Of a stretch of DNA of 61,896 nt, positions 25,542-33,169 are shown piece by piece; within the stretch, counting starts at the first letter, position 1, and each line of letters opens with the position of its first letter. The DNA is taken from positions 38,481-100,376 of the forward strand of contig CAJTLI010000007.1 of the NCBI GenBank assembly GCA_910577525.1, read 5' to 3'. A program made the translations under genes and the position numbers. Source of the DNA: an uncultured Oscillospiraceae bacterium (GTDB lineage Bacteria; Bacillota; Clostridia; Oscillospirales; Oscillospiraceae). Under the pieces are notes generated by a model. That model worked only from the letters and a program-made list of their open reading frames with translations. It made no database searches and was not told the origin of the DNA.

Positions 25542-25654
25542 CCTTTTGAATCCGTTAAACCGCATAAAAATGAAGAGAGATTTCTCGACTCTATTGTGTA
25601 TCTTCTACAGTTTCGATCCTTTTCCTCAAAATCTGCCTGGATTTTTCAGGATGT

Positions 25655-26455
25655 TCACCGGTAAAACCAATGGCAGCCAATTGTGGTGACATAGCTCTGA
25701 TTCTCCATGACCCAGTGGTTATCCGTCAAATCGGGGGCCAGAAAGTACAGGCTGTCCCCCGCCGCCCGGGCTCCGTCCAGCACCAGCTTGGCCGCCAGCA
25801 CGCTCTCCTCGGTGGGCTCCATGTACACCGTGCCGTTGGCCACCGGGGTAAACTGCACCCCCCACTTCCGGTCAAAGATCACGTCGTGGATATTGTCGGG
25901 GAATTCCTCGTCGGCCACCCGGTTGAGCACCACTGTGCCCACCGCCAGCTTGCCCAGCAGGGGCTCGCCCCGGCTCTCGGCGGAGATGATCCGGGCCATC
26001 CAGTACAGATCCTCCTCGGTATAGGGCGCGGGGTCCGGTTTGCCGCTGCCCGGCGTGAGGCTCACCCCCGCCTCCCGGCTCCAGTCCACCTGGCCGCCCA
26101 GCGCCTTGGCCAGCACCCGCACCGGAACCAGCACCGCGCCGTCCTCCGCCAGCACTCCGCCGGGGATGTACAGCGCCCGGCCGTTTACCGTCAGCCACTG
26201 GTCCCCCGGCCGGGCGGCCAGGTCAACGCCCTCCCCCCGAATCCGGGCCTCACCGTTCTCCCAGTCCACCCGGGCCCGGGGGGCCAGCTCTCCCGCCACC
26301 GTGCGCAGGGACACGTAGGTGACGCCGTCCACCACCTGGGCCCTCGCCCCGTCCCAAAGGTCTTTCCCGTTGACGGACAGCGTCTGCGCTGCCGAGGCGG
26401 GCAGGACCAGCGCCGCGGTCAGCGCCAGCCCCAAAAGGGTCCGCTTCATGTTCAT
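25655..26455 (-). CDS. Secreted SleB-type cell-wall hydrolase, tandem paralogue
   Basis: 266 residues: signal peptide (to about ASA at 22), a copper-amine-oxidase-N-like stalk in two repeats (about 27-130), and the SleB/hydrolase_2 domain (about 145-266) with SAESRGEPLLGKLAVGTVVLNR. It lacks the acidic linker of its neighbour. The C-termini are parallel (SYVTTIGCHWFYR against TYVTTIGSHNFYK). It likely cleaves peptidoglycan outside the membrane. A ribosome-binding AAGGAGG precedes the ATG, and a 128-base leader separates it from its own WalR-like box. Confidence 0.9.
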   Translation of the reverse strand: MNMKRTLLGLALTAALVLPASAAQTLSVNGKDLWDGARAQVVDGVTYVSLRTVAGELAPRARVDWENGEARIRGEGVDLAARPGDQWLTVNGRALYIPGGVLAEDGAVLVPVRVLAKALGGQVDWSREAGVSLTPGSGKPDPAPYTEEDLYWMARIISAESRGEPLLGKLAVGTVVLNRVADEEFPDNIHDVIFDRKWGVQFTPVANGTVYMEPTEESVLAAKLVLDGARAAGDSLYFLAPDLTDNHWVMENQSYVTTIGCHWFYR

Positions 26456-26580
26456 GCCTTGTCCTCCTTGGCTGTGGCCTCCCCGGCGGCGCCGGGGAAA
26501 CCGGTCAAAATGGATTTCTCATGATTCCGAGCTCTGCCAGGCCCTTTCCACAAACCGGCTGCGGAACCAATAACAATCAC

Positions 26581-26609
26581 ATTGTAACTGTTTTGTAACT
26601 ATTCGGCAA
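26581..26609 (-). promoter_or_regulatory. Predicted promoter with WalR-like box, hydrolase 2
   Basis: A second TGTAAC-N5-TGTAAC (26583-26599, plus strand) overlaps a TACAAT -10 (26581-26586) placed 17 bp from TTGCCG (26604-26609) on the minus strand. Apart from these sites the two hydrolase upstream regions look unrelated by eye. Confidence 0.5.
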
Positions 26610-26656
26610 GGCACAATGGTTTCCAGCCGGGCCAGCTCCTTCCAGCGGCGCGTCAA

Positions 26657-26869
26657 GGCCCCCCTGCCGGAGCAGGGGGGCCTCAGCTTGTCGAAAAAGT
26701 CTTTTCGACAAGCTGCCTGCGATTTTTTGAACGTTATGACGTTCAAAAAATCGTTGATTGCACGTGAAAGACACCCCTCCTGGGTTTCTTTCACACTATC
26801 TTCCTTCCCGATGGCGCCGCGCAACGCACTTTACCGACAGTCTGGCCCCCCTGCCGGAGCAGGGGGGCC
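26657..26869. repeat. Hairpin-cluster element bounded by a 26-bp repeat
   Basis: An identical 26-bp palindromic unit (GGCCCCCC, ten-base loop, GGGGGGCC) occurs at 26657-26682 and 26844-26869. Between them are three more hairpins: AGCTTGTCGAAAA arms (26685-26714), GATTTTTTGAACGT arms (26721-26752) and GTGAAAG arms (26764-26794). The right copy is followed by TTTT on the plus strand. The whole 26456-26880 gap has no convincing gene; short frames through it are best explained as the repeat. It resembles a non-coding REP/MITE-like element. Confidence 0.6.
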
Positions 26870-26880
26870 TTTTACCTGAT

Positions 26881-27126
26881 TCAGCGGGCGGTTTTCAGCG
26901 CCTGGGCCAACTGGTCCGGGCAGGAGGTGGACTTCATGCCGCAGCGGATGCCGTCCATCCGGGCAATGGCGTCCTCCACGCTCATTCCCTTCAGCAGGGA
27001 CGCGATGCCCTTCAGGTTGCCGTTGCAGCCGCCCATAATCCGGACGCCCTGGATGACGCCGCCCTCCACATCGATCTCCATATGCCGGGAGCACACTCCC
27101 CTGGGGGTGTATTGAATGGTCTCCAT
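26881..27126 (-). CDS. TSCPD-domain protein (TIGR03905-like)
   Basis: 81 residues, whole-length TSCPD domain with four cysteines (C12, C34, C62, C69) and the namesake TSCPDQL. A related domain ends some class II B12-dependent ribonucleotide reductases. Free-standing copies are common in Clostridia, often near sulfur or nucleotide genes, with no settled function. The cysteine layout suggests a metal or redox site. Confidence 0.88.
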   Translation of the reverse strand: METIQYTPRGVCSRHMEIDVEGGVIQGVRIMGGCNGNLKGIASLLKGMSVEDAIARMDGIRCGMKSTSCPDQLAQALKTAR

Positions 27127-27154
27127 ATGCCTCTTCCTTTCTGTTGTGAAGTTT

Positions 27155-27538
27155 CTATTCGTCCTCCGGCCAGTCCTCGCCCCGGCGCAGGGCGTCCAGC
27201 TGGGCGGAGTCCTTGTATTCCAGGCTCCGCTCTCCCGCCAGCCCTTCCACGTGGTGGGTCAGCTCGTGGCGCAGGGTGACGCGCAGCTCGTCCTCCCACA
27301 CCTTTCGGGGCTCGTCGAACAGCAGCGCGGCAAAGGACCCGTAGTAGACATTGATATACCGGCCCATCTCGTCCACGCAGTACTCGCCCATGATGTAGAC
27401 ATCCTCCCCGGCCTCCGGGTCGGGCAGGGCCTCCTCCAGCAGCAGCACGCCGCCGTTCAGCTCCTGAAACAGCGCCTCGGGCAGCTCCCCGCAGGCCTCC
27501 TCCAGAATATCGTTCACCTCGTCAATGGATAAAATCAT
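27155..27538 (-). CDS. Small zincin-like metallopeptidase family protein
   Basis: 127 residues with an HEXXH zinc motif (H91, E92, H95) in TLRHELTHHVEGL, followed by acidic residues. This matches the short metallopeptidase family (PF06262-like zincin) found in many Firmicutes. There is no signal peptide, so any activity is cytosolic. It lies 12 bases after the next gene on the same strand, so the two are likely co-transcribed. The substrate is unknown. Confidence 0.85.
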   Translation of the reverse strand: MILSIDEVNDILEEACGELPEALFQELNGGVLLLEEALPDPEAGEDVYIMGEYCVDEMGRYINVYYGSFAALLFDEPRKVWEDELRVTLRHELTHHVEGLAGERSLEYKDSAQLDALRRGEDWPEDE

Positions 27539-27550
27539 GCCCTGTCTCCT

Positions 27551-28354
27551 TTATAATACAATCAGCCCGTACAGCCTGCTCAGCCGGTCCAAATCCTCCC
27601 GGCCGATGTCCCCCGTTCCGTCGTAGAACGCCCGGCCCTGGTACACCCGCAGGGCCGCCTCCAGCAGCTCTGGCACGTCCGACCACAGGCACAGCGCCTC
27701 CCGGACGGCGTACTGGTGCTGGGCGAAGATCTCCACGTCGTCCTGGCTGAGAACGGCGATCTTCACCGCTCCCACCGGGTCGTCCTCAGCGGCGATGATG
27801 TCCTCCAGCAGGCCGGGGCCGCACTCCAGCTCCTCCCCCACGTCGATGGTGCGGCTGATGAAGCAGGGGTCCGTCCCGGTGGCGCAGGGGATGGCGTCCG
27901 GGTCCCGGCCAGCGGGCTCGTAGGGATAGAGCTCCGGCTCCCCCCCTCTGACCCGGAACAGCGGCGCCCGGGCGCAGGCGGCAAGCTCCGCCATCCGCTG
28001 GTCTGCGGCCTCCTCCGGACAGTCCAGGCCAAAGGCCGCCGCCCCCATGCCCTCGCACACAAACAGGGCGGCCAGCATATGCACCCGGGTGGCGGACTCC
28101 CCGTCCCCGTCGCAGGTCCAGCTCACCCAGGCGGGGCCGCACTCCATCCTGTCCACCGCCAGCAGAGCGGCCCGGCACTCGGCCATGGTGGTCATGCCCC
28201 GGATGTGGACAGGGCCCTTCCCCGGCTCCAGACGGAGGCGATAGGCCGCCACCAGCTCCTCAAAACCGTTCTCACCCGCCGGAGGCACGTCCAGGCCCAG
28301 GGGGCCCAGAACCTGCCGGAATATGGGCACAGATGCGTCCATATGCAGCGTCAC
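27551..28354 (-). CDS. Unknown protein, weakly like homocysteine S-methyltransferase
   Basis: 267 residues, no signal peptide. WVSWTCDGDGESA and GMGAAAFGLDCPEE resemble the central barrel motifs of homocysteine S-methyltransferases (vxvSfxxxxdG and GAxxxGxNC). The C-terminal zinc-ligand GGCC motif is absent and the N-terminal barrel is much changed. It is therefore probably not a working methyltransferase, perhaps a binding or regulatory derivative. The C-terminal third (YAVREALCLWSDVPELLEAALRVYQG) is unrecognised. Similarity was judged by eye only. Confidence 0.6.
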   Translation of the reverse strand: MTLHMDASVPIFRQVLGPLGLDVPPAGENGFEELVAAYRLRLEPGKGPVHIRGMTTMAECRAALLAVDRMECGPAWVSWTCDGDGESATRVHMLAALFVCEGMGAAAFGLDCPEEAADQRMAELAACARAPLFRVRGGEPELYPYEPAGRDPDAIPCATGTDPCFISRTIDVGEELECGPGLLEDIIAAEDDPVGAVKIAVLSQDDVEIFAQHQYAVREALCLWSDVPELLEAALRVYQGRAFYDGTGDIGREDLDRLSRLYGLIVL

Positions 28355-28497
28355 AACTCCTTTATCTCACTCATCTATGCCAAAAAGCTCCCGCTTGTAT
28401 CCCCGGGATTTGGTTTGGCCTGCAACATTATAGCAAATCCCGTTTCAAATGGCAAGGGGCCCGTGAAGCCTCTTTTCCTCGTCCGGCCAATTGTCCA

Positions 28498-28526
28498 TTT
28501 ACAAATCCCGGCGGGGTTGGTATAAT
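28498..28526 (+). promoter_or_regulatory. Sigma-A-like promoter of the DUF3048 gene
   Basis: TTTACA (28498-28503), 17-bp spacer, TATAAT (28521-28526). The gene starts 105 bases further on. The leader carries two GC-rich inverted repeats (around GGCTGGCCGG and GCCTGCC), with AGGAGGG before the ATG. The rest of the 28355-28631 divergent gap shows nothing else. Confidence 0.7.
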
Positions 28527-28631
28527 GGAATCTGTCGAACCGGCTGGCCGGCCGACGGCCAGCTTCACGCAAATCTGATTGAACTCATGCCTGCCCGCTG
28601 CCCGGCAGGCGCACTCCTAGGAGGGACCGTC

Positions 28632-29729
28632 ATGAAACGCTTGATCTGTCTGCTGTGCGCACTGCTTCTCCTGCCCCTGGCCGCCTGTAGGGCGGAGGAG
28701 CCCGACCCCACCGCGTCCCAGCCCCCCGCCCCAACCGGCGCCCTCCCAGACTCCGCCGCCCCCGAGAGCCAGGACCCCCTGCCCACCCCCACCCCGGCCC
28801 CCTTCTTCCACCCCCTCACCGGGGAGCCCTGCGGGGAGGACCTGTCCGGCAGGCGGCCGGTGGCCATCATGCTCAACAACCTGATGTCCGCCCTGCCCCA
28901 GCAGGGCAACGGCCAGGCGGACATCATTTACGAGTGCCTGGCCGAGGGCGGCATCACCCGGATGCTGGCGGTGTACCAGCAGCCGGAACGGGCGGGCCTC
29001 ATCGGCTCGGTGCGCTCCGCCCGGCAGTACTACTGGGAGATTGCCAAAAGCCACGACGCGGTCTTCATCCACGCCGGGGGCAGCCCGGAATTCTACAGCA
29101 CCAAGGCCAGCCTGAACCTGTTCACGGTGGACGGGGTCAACGGCTACTACTCCAGCCGGGAGGCCGGGATGTTCTGGCGGGACCGGGACCGGATCGAGGG
29201 CCATCACTACGACCTGGAGCACTCCCTGCTCACCTCCGGCGAGGCCGTCTCCAAAATGCTGACCGCCCAGGGCCTCACCGGCCACAGCTCCGGCTACGCC
29301 TACCAGATGACCTTCACCGACGACGGGACCCCCGCCGGGGGGAGCGCCGCCTCCACCGTCACTGTCACCTTCTCCAACTATAAGACCGGCGTGTTCCGCT
29401 ACGATCCCGCCTCCGGCCTCTACAAGGTGGAGGAATACGGCCAGCCCTACATAGACGGCAACGACAACAGCCAGGTGGCGGTCACCAACCTGCTGGTGCT
29501 CCAGACCAGCTACGCGGTGCTGGACGACGCGGGCCGGGTGCGGATGGGCCTCCAGTCCGGCACGGGCTGGTTCGCCTGCGGCGGCAAGATGATCCCCATC
29601 ACCTGGCAGAAGGGCGGGCCCAGCGACCAGTTCCGCTATCTCACCGCCGGCGGCTCCCCCATCTCCCTGGGGCGCGGCAAGAGCTACGTCTGCCTCATCC
29701 CCAACACCCGGTCGGTGGCGGCGGAGTGA
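28632..29729 (+). CDS. DUF3048 (YerB-like) lipoprotein
   Basis: 365 residues. The signal peptide ends in a lipobox LAAC with lipid-attachment C19, then a Pro/Thr-rich linker and the two DUF3048 halves (about 50-200 and 215-360) with GQADIIYECLAEGGITR and RSARQYYWEIAKSHDAVFIHAGGSPEFY. B. subtilis YerB is a lipoprotein of this family of unknown biochemical role. The ATG at 28632 has AGGAGGG eight bases upstream. It is the first gene of the short rightward section. Confidence 0.9.
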   Translation: MKRLICLLCALLLLPLAACRAEEPDPTASQPPAPTGALPDSAAPESQDPLPTPTPAPFFHPLTGEPCGEDLSGRRPVAIMLNNLMSALPQQGNGQADIIYECLAEGGITRMLAVYQQPERAGLIGSVRSARQYYWEIAKSHDAVFIHAGGSPEFYSTKASLNLFTVDGVNGYYSSREAGMFWRDRDRIEGHHYDLEHSLLTSGEAVSKMLTAQGLTGHSSGYAYQMTFTDDGTPAGGSAASTVTVTFSNYKTGVFRYDPASGLYKVEEYGQPYIDGNDNSQVAVTNLLVLQTSYAVLDDAGRVRMGLQSGTGWFACGGKMIPITWQKGGPSDQFRYLTAGGSPISLGRGKSYVCLIPNTRSVAAE

Positions 29730-29850
29730 GCCGTCAAAATTGCTGAAAAATTTCCAGCATAGCGAAACTGCCCCGGCGCAAACTATCCTTGTGACCATGA
29801 AATCGGACCGGCACGCCCCGGCGGCCGGCCCGGCAAAGGAGGTTTGTACC

Positions 29851-30066
29851 GTGATTCTGGATAAAATCGCCCTGGCCCTGTCCATCATCGGCGGGCTCAA
29901 CTGGGGATGTATCGGGCTGTTCAATTTTGACCTGGTGGCCTTCATCTCCGGCGGCGCCGGCACCTGGTTCGCCCGGATCATCTATACGGTGGTGGGCTTG
30001 GCGGCGCTGTGGTGCCTGACCATGCTGTTCCGGACGGAGGAGAATCCCAGGCACAGCCACGCCTGA
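29851..30066 (+). CDS. DUF378 small membrane protein
   Basis: 71 residues with two transmembrane helices (about 3-24, 38-60) joined by LFNFDLVAFIS, the DUF378 signature being GGLNWGxxGLFxFDLV. B. subtilis YuzA is a family member of unknown role. The start is the GTG at 29851, with AAAGGAGG nine bases upstream; the frame before that is out of the family pattern. A terminator hairpin follows. Confidence 0.85.
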   Translation: MILDKIALALSIIGGLNWGCIGLFNFDLVAFISGGAGTWFARIIYTVVGLAALWCLTMLFRTEENPRHSHA

Positions 30067-30088
30067 TCCAGGGGCTCACAAAACACGG

Positions 30089-30116
30089 AATTCCCGGCGC
30101 GGACGCGCCGGGAATT
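30089..30116 (+). terminator. Hairpin after the DUF378 gene
   Basis: AATTCCCGGCGCG pairs with GCGCCGGGAATT around a short loop, followed by TCAGTTTG. The stem is strong, the T-tract is poor. Confidence 0.55.
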
Positions 30117-30230
30117 TCAGTTTGCCCCAAATGCCTCTTGCATTCCCCTTTTGGATGGGATAGAATGGAAGGCAGAACCATCCAAAGATACGGCGGCGGA
30201 GCGCGGCCTCGCGGAAAAGGAGAGATTCCT

Positions 30231-31454
30231 ATGAAAAAACGACTTCCGGCAGTGATTTTGGCGCTGGCCCTGTGTCTGGGGCTGACGGTTCCGGCAGTGG
30301 CAACAAGTACGATGCAGGTGAAAGGTTTATTAGAAACATCTCAATATAACCTCACTATCCGCTGTCCCGATGACTATATGATCACACATAAGACGGCAAC
30401 ATATCGAGTGAGGCTTTTGAGGAGTATTAGCTCGGACCAGGGTAGATTTTTCGTTTATAATGAGGAGACATCTAGCCCTGTTTTTGACATGACATATGTT
30501 CCTTTAAGCGCTGATATTGTCATTAGCGGCTTATCCGCTGTAAACGAACGCATAGCGCTTAGGGCCTGGTCAGACCCGGACGGTGATGGCGTTTATGACA
30601 TGCGGCTCGTTGATAATAATTCTTTTCCCTATCCTCTTGCAGACTCATATACTCAGCCTGCTACTTCCTCGTTCTATCCGGGTTCTACGCTTTTGGATTA
30701 TGGTTGGGCGTATATATCCAGTGGGTACAACTCTGATCGCACAGCCGTTACGATTACAGCTGACAGCTTGTATCAGCTGTACGGTGCTAACACGATTTTT
30801 GCCGTGCACATAACGGACCCAAGAAGCGGCGAATCTAGTCCTGCCAGTCCTAGCCCTGTCCGTCCGGTTTCTCGCGTAGCGGCAGAGAGCTCAGGCGGCA
30901 TTGATGAACAGTTCTTTGTATTTCTGCTCACTGACGAAGATACTCCTAACCCCGCCCCCGCCTTCACCGACACCCCCTCCTGGTGCTCCGCGGAGGCCCA
31001 GTGGGCGGTGGACCAGGGCATCACCAACGGCGCGGGCAGCGCGACGCTCTTCGCCCCCACCCTGGAGTGCACCCACGACCAGATTCTGACCTTCCTGTGG
31101 CGGGCGGCGGACAAGCCCGACGCCGCGCAGGCCCCCATCACCGTGGCCTCCTACTATCAGGACGCCGTCAACTGGGCCTACGAAAAGGGCTTTATCAGCG
31201 ATTCTTTCCGGGCCTCCGCCCCCTGCACCCGCGCCCAGGCGGTGTGGTACATCTGGAAGGCCCTGGAGGAGCCCCAGGCCGCCAAAGCCGCCAGCTTCTC
31301 CGACGTGGCGCCCAATTCCCCCGACCTTCCGGCGGTGTCCTGGGCTGTGGAGAAGGGCGTCACCAACGGCTACGGCAGCCCCGACGCCTTCGCCCCCGAC
31401 AAGGCGTGCAGCCGGGGCGAGATCGCCTGCTTCCTCTACCGGGCCTTCCGCTGA
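30231..31454 (+). CDS. S-layer homology (SLH) protein of mosaic composition
   Basis: 407 residues: signal peptide (KKRLPAVILALALCLGLTVPAVA), an unrecognised beta-rich domain (about 25-235) and three SLH repeats (about 245-407; WAVDQGITNGAG, WAYEKGFISD, WAVEKGVTNGYG) that should anchor it to the wall. The first part (to roughly base 30935) is AT-rich and uses AT-ending codons (ATA, TTA, TTT, AGA-like choices), while the SLH part is GC-rich like the rest of the window. This points to a domain acquired from another source and joined to a native anchor. AAAAGGAG precedes the ATG, and a terminator follows. Confidence 0.88.
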   Translation: MKKRLPAVILALALCLGLTVPAVATSTMQVKGLLETSQYNLTIRCPDDYMITHKTATYRVRLLRSISSDQGRFFVYNEETSSPVFDMTYVPLSADIVISGLSAVNERIALRAWSDPDGDGVYDMRLVDNNSFPYPLADSYTQPATSSFYPGSTLLDYGWAYISSGYNSDRTAVTITADSLYQLYGANTIFAVHITDPRSGESSPASPSPVRPVSRVAAESSGGIDEQFFVFLLTDEDTPNPAPAFTDTPSWCSAEAQWAVDQGITNGAGSATLFAPTLECTHDQILTFLWRAADKPDAAQAPITVASYYQDAVNWAYEKGFISDSFRASAPCTRAQAVWYIWKALEEPQAAKAASFSDVAPNSPDLPAVSWAVEKGVTNGYGSPDAFAPDKACSRGEIACFLYRAFR

Positions 31455-31467
31455 GCCAACGGCGCAG

Positions 31468-31505
31468 AAAGCCGCCCCCGCTGACAAGCGGGGGCGGCTT
31501 TCTTG
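31468..31505. terminator. Bidirectional terminator between convergent genes
   Basis: A 15-bp stem (AAAGCCGCCCCCGCT and complement, loop GACA) is followed by TCTTGG on the plus side and CTG on the minus side. It lies between the convergent SLH and phosphodiesterase genes. Confidence 0.8.
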
Positions 31506-31532
31506 GTTTCTCCGCGGGGACGCCGGAGCGCT

Positions 31533-31991
31533 CTATTTCAGGCTGGCCTGAAATTTTCCCTTTTCCACCAGCAGCACCCCGTACCCCGCCCGGTTATAGA
31601 CCCCGCCGGCGGTGCCGGGGTTGAACAGCCACACCCCCCGGTCAGACATGTTCAGCGCCTCGTGGGTGTGGCCGAAGCAGGCCACGTCCGCCCCCTTCTC
31701 CTTCGCCGCCAGGGCCAGCTGGTCCGTCCCGCTCTTCACGCCGTAGCGGTGGCCGTGGGTGAGCAGGAATTTGACCCCCTCCGCCTCCACCAGCAGCTCG
31801 TCCGGGGCCTTGTCCCAGTCGCAGTTGCCCCGCACCAGCTCCATGGGCAGGTCCGGATAGGCGTCCGCCAGCGCCTGGCCGTCCCGATAGTGATCCCCCA
31901 GGAAAAAGACCCGTCCGGGCCGCTCCCTCTCGATGGCGTCCAGCATAGCGCCCAGCCGCCCGTGGGAGTCTGAAAACACTAAAATCTTCAT
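31533..31991 (-). CDS. YfcE/MJ0936-type metallophosphoesterase
   Basis: 152 residues with the calcineurin-like metal motifs: DSH (D8, H10), GDHYRD, GNCD, THGH and GHTH. Family members are Mn-dependent phosphodiesterases acting on small substrates. The ATG at 31991 gives the usual MKILVFSDSHG start; an ATG four codons earlier overlaps the GGAGGGG. It diverges from the three-gene operon to the right. Confidence 0.92.
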   Translation of the reverse strand: MKILVFSDSHGRLGAMLDAIERERPGRVFFLGDHYRDGQALADAYPDLPMELVRGNCDWDKAPDELLVEAEGVKFLLTHGHRYGVKSGTDQLALAAKEKGADVACFGHTHEALNMSDRGVWLFNPGTAGGVYNRAGYGVLLVEKGKFQASLK

Positions 31992-31995
31992 ATTG

Positions 31996-32024
31996 TTCAC
32001 CATCCCCTCCGCCTCACATATACT
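31996..32024 (+). promoter_or_regulatory. Possible promoter of the three-gene operon
   Basis: TTCACC (31996-32001), 17-bp spacer, TATACT (32019-32024) on the plus strand, 22 bases before the ATG of the first small gene. It overlaps the start region of the divergent phosphodiesterase. The -35 is only a partial match. Confidence 0.4.
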
Positions 32025-32046
32025 GACAGTGAACGGAGGGATACCT

Positions 32047-32307
32047 ATGCCGAATTTTGACGAACTGCTCAAGGGAAAAGAGGCCGCGGGCCTGATGAAG
32101 GACCCGGGCAGGCTGGAAAAGCTGCGGGACGCCCCGGAGACCCAGCAGATTTTTTCCATGCTCAGCCGGAGCGCCGGGGACCTGGAGTCCGCCGCCCAGC
32201 GGGCCGCCCAGGGGGACAGCGCCCAGCTGGCCGCCGCCATCCGCCAGCTCATGAAAGACCCCGAGGGGGTCCGGCTGGTCCAGAAAATGAAAGAAAATCT
32301 CAAATAG
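32047..32307 (+). CDS. Unknown 86-aa helical protein, operon gene 1
   Basis: Short, highly charged and helical (KEAAGLMKDPGRLEKL, SRSAGDLESAAQRAAQGD, QLMKDPEGVRLVQKMKE). There is no signal peptide, membrane span or cysteine. GGAGGG lies six bases before the ATG. It starts a rightward run of three small genes, with 30 bases to gene 2. The alternating helices and QQIFSML suggest a protein-protein interaction part. I do not recognise the family. Confidence 0.8.
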   Translation: MPNFDELLKGKEAAGLMKDPGRLEKLRDAPETQQIFSMLSRSAGDLESAAQRAAQGDSAQLAAAIRQLMKDPEGVRLVQKMKENLK

Positions 32308-32337
32308 CGCAAGCGCGCCGGGGAGGGAGGGAAAACC

Positions 32338-32796
32338 ATGAGCGACCTGGAGGAAAAGCTGGAAAGCGTCCTGGGCAATCCCCAGGCCATGGCCCAGATT
32401 ATGTCGCTGGCCCAGTCTCTCAACCTGGGCGGGCCGGGCGGCCAGAACCAGACCCAGGCTCCCTCCCAGGAGCAGCCGCAAGAGCAGCCGCAGCCCCAGA
32501 GCGGCGAGGCCGTCCCGCCCCCCGCTCCCCCGGCGGACTCCGGCTCCGCCGGCGGGCTGGGCAGCCTGCTGGGCTCCCTGGACCCCCAGATGCTGGCCTC
32601 CGCCGCCAGCCTCATCGGCCAGTTTTCCGACGGCGGCGACGACAAGCGGACCGCTCTGCTCACCGCCCTGCGCCCCTTTGTCCGGGAGGAGCGGTACGCC
32701 AAGCTGGACAAGGCGATCCAGATCGCCAAGCTGTCCCGGCTGATCCGCTCCGGGCTGGACCTGTTCCGCGCCCGCAAGGAGGACGGCCATGTATAA
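32338..32796 (+). CDS. Unknown 152-aa protein, operon gene 2
   Basis: An N-terminal helix (EEKLESVLGNPQAMAQIMSL) echoes the DPG/NPQ-helix style of gene 1, a Gln/Pro-rich linker follows (about 38-65), and a helical C-terminal half ends in LSRLIRSGLDLFRARKEDG. No signal peptide or membrane span. It overlaps gene 3 by eight bases, so translation is coupled. Similar small proteins occur in Clostridia, perhaps in sporulation, but I cannot assign one. Confidence 0.8.
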   Translation: MSDLEEKLESVLGNPQAMAQIMSLAQSLNLGGPGGQNQTQAPSQEQPQEQPQPQSGEAVPPPAPPADSGSAGGLGSLLGSLDPQMLASAASLIGQFSDGGDDKRTALLTALRPFVREERYAKLDKAIQIAKLSRLIRSGLDLFRARKEDGHV

Positions 32797-33160
32797 TCAA
32801 TATCTGGACGGCGGAAGCTTCGTCCTCCTGGACCCGGAGCCCCAGCCCCAGGGCCAAAACCGCCGCAGCCCGCCGGACCGCGGCCCCGGGCCCAATCAGG
32901 GCCAGCCCTATCCCCAGCACCGTCCCCAGGGCCCCATGCGCCCGCAAAACGACCTGCTCAAGGACGTTACCAGCGGCCTGGGCAAGGTTCTGGACGGGTT
33001 GAAGCAGCACTTTTCCCTGGAGAAATTCGACACCGGGGACATCCTGCTGGTGCTCATCATCCTGTTCCTCTACCTGGAGGACGGGGACAATCTGGAGCTG
33101 GTCATCACCCTGGGCCTGCTGCTCCTCTTGGGCCTGGACGGGGACGGCGGCAAGGACTGA
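32789..33160 (+). CDS. Unknown 123-aa membrane-associated protein, operon gene 3
   Basis: The N-terminal half is Pro/Gln/Arg-rich and disordered (about 15-52). A helix DLLKDVTSGLGKVLDGLKQHF follows in essence, then two hydrophobic segments split by an acidic turn (ILLVLIILFLYLEDGDN and LVITLGLLLLLGL) and an acidic tail. The hydrophobic hairpin could insert in a membrane, carrying the two soluble neighbours to it. I do not recognise the family. Confidence 0.78.
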   Translation: MYNQYLDGGSFVLLDPEPQPQGQNRRSPPDRGPGPNQGQPYPQHRPQGPMRPQNDLLKDVTSGLGKVLDGLKQHFSLEKFDTGDILLVLIILFLYLEDGDNLELVITLGLLLLLGLDGDGGKD

Positions 33161-33169
33161 CCCGCCAGG

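Noticed and set aside
24403..26455. True spore-cortex enzyme SleB
   Set aside because: The stalk domains and WalR-like promoter boxes differ from germination SleB, and ypeB is not adjacent, so no symbol is given.
26519..26824. Open frame of 101 codons across the hairpin element
   Set aside because: It is made of the palindromic repeats and has no ribosome-binding site or coding pattern; better explained as repeat DNA.
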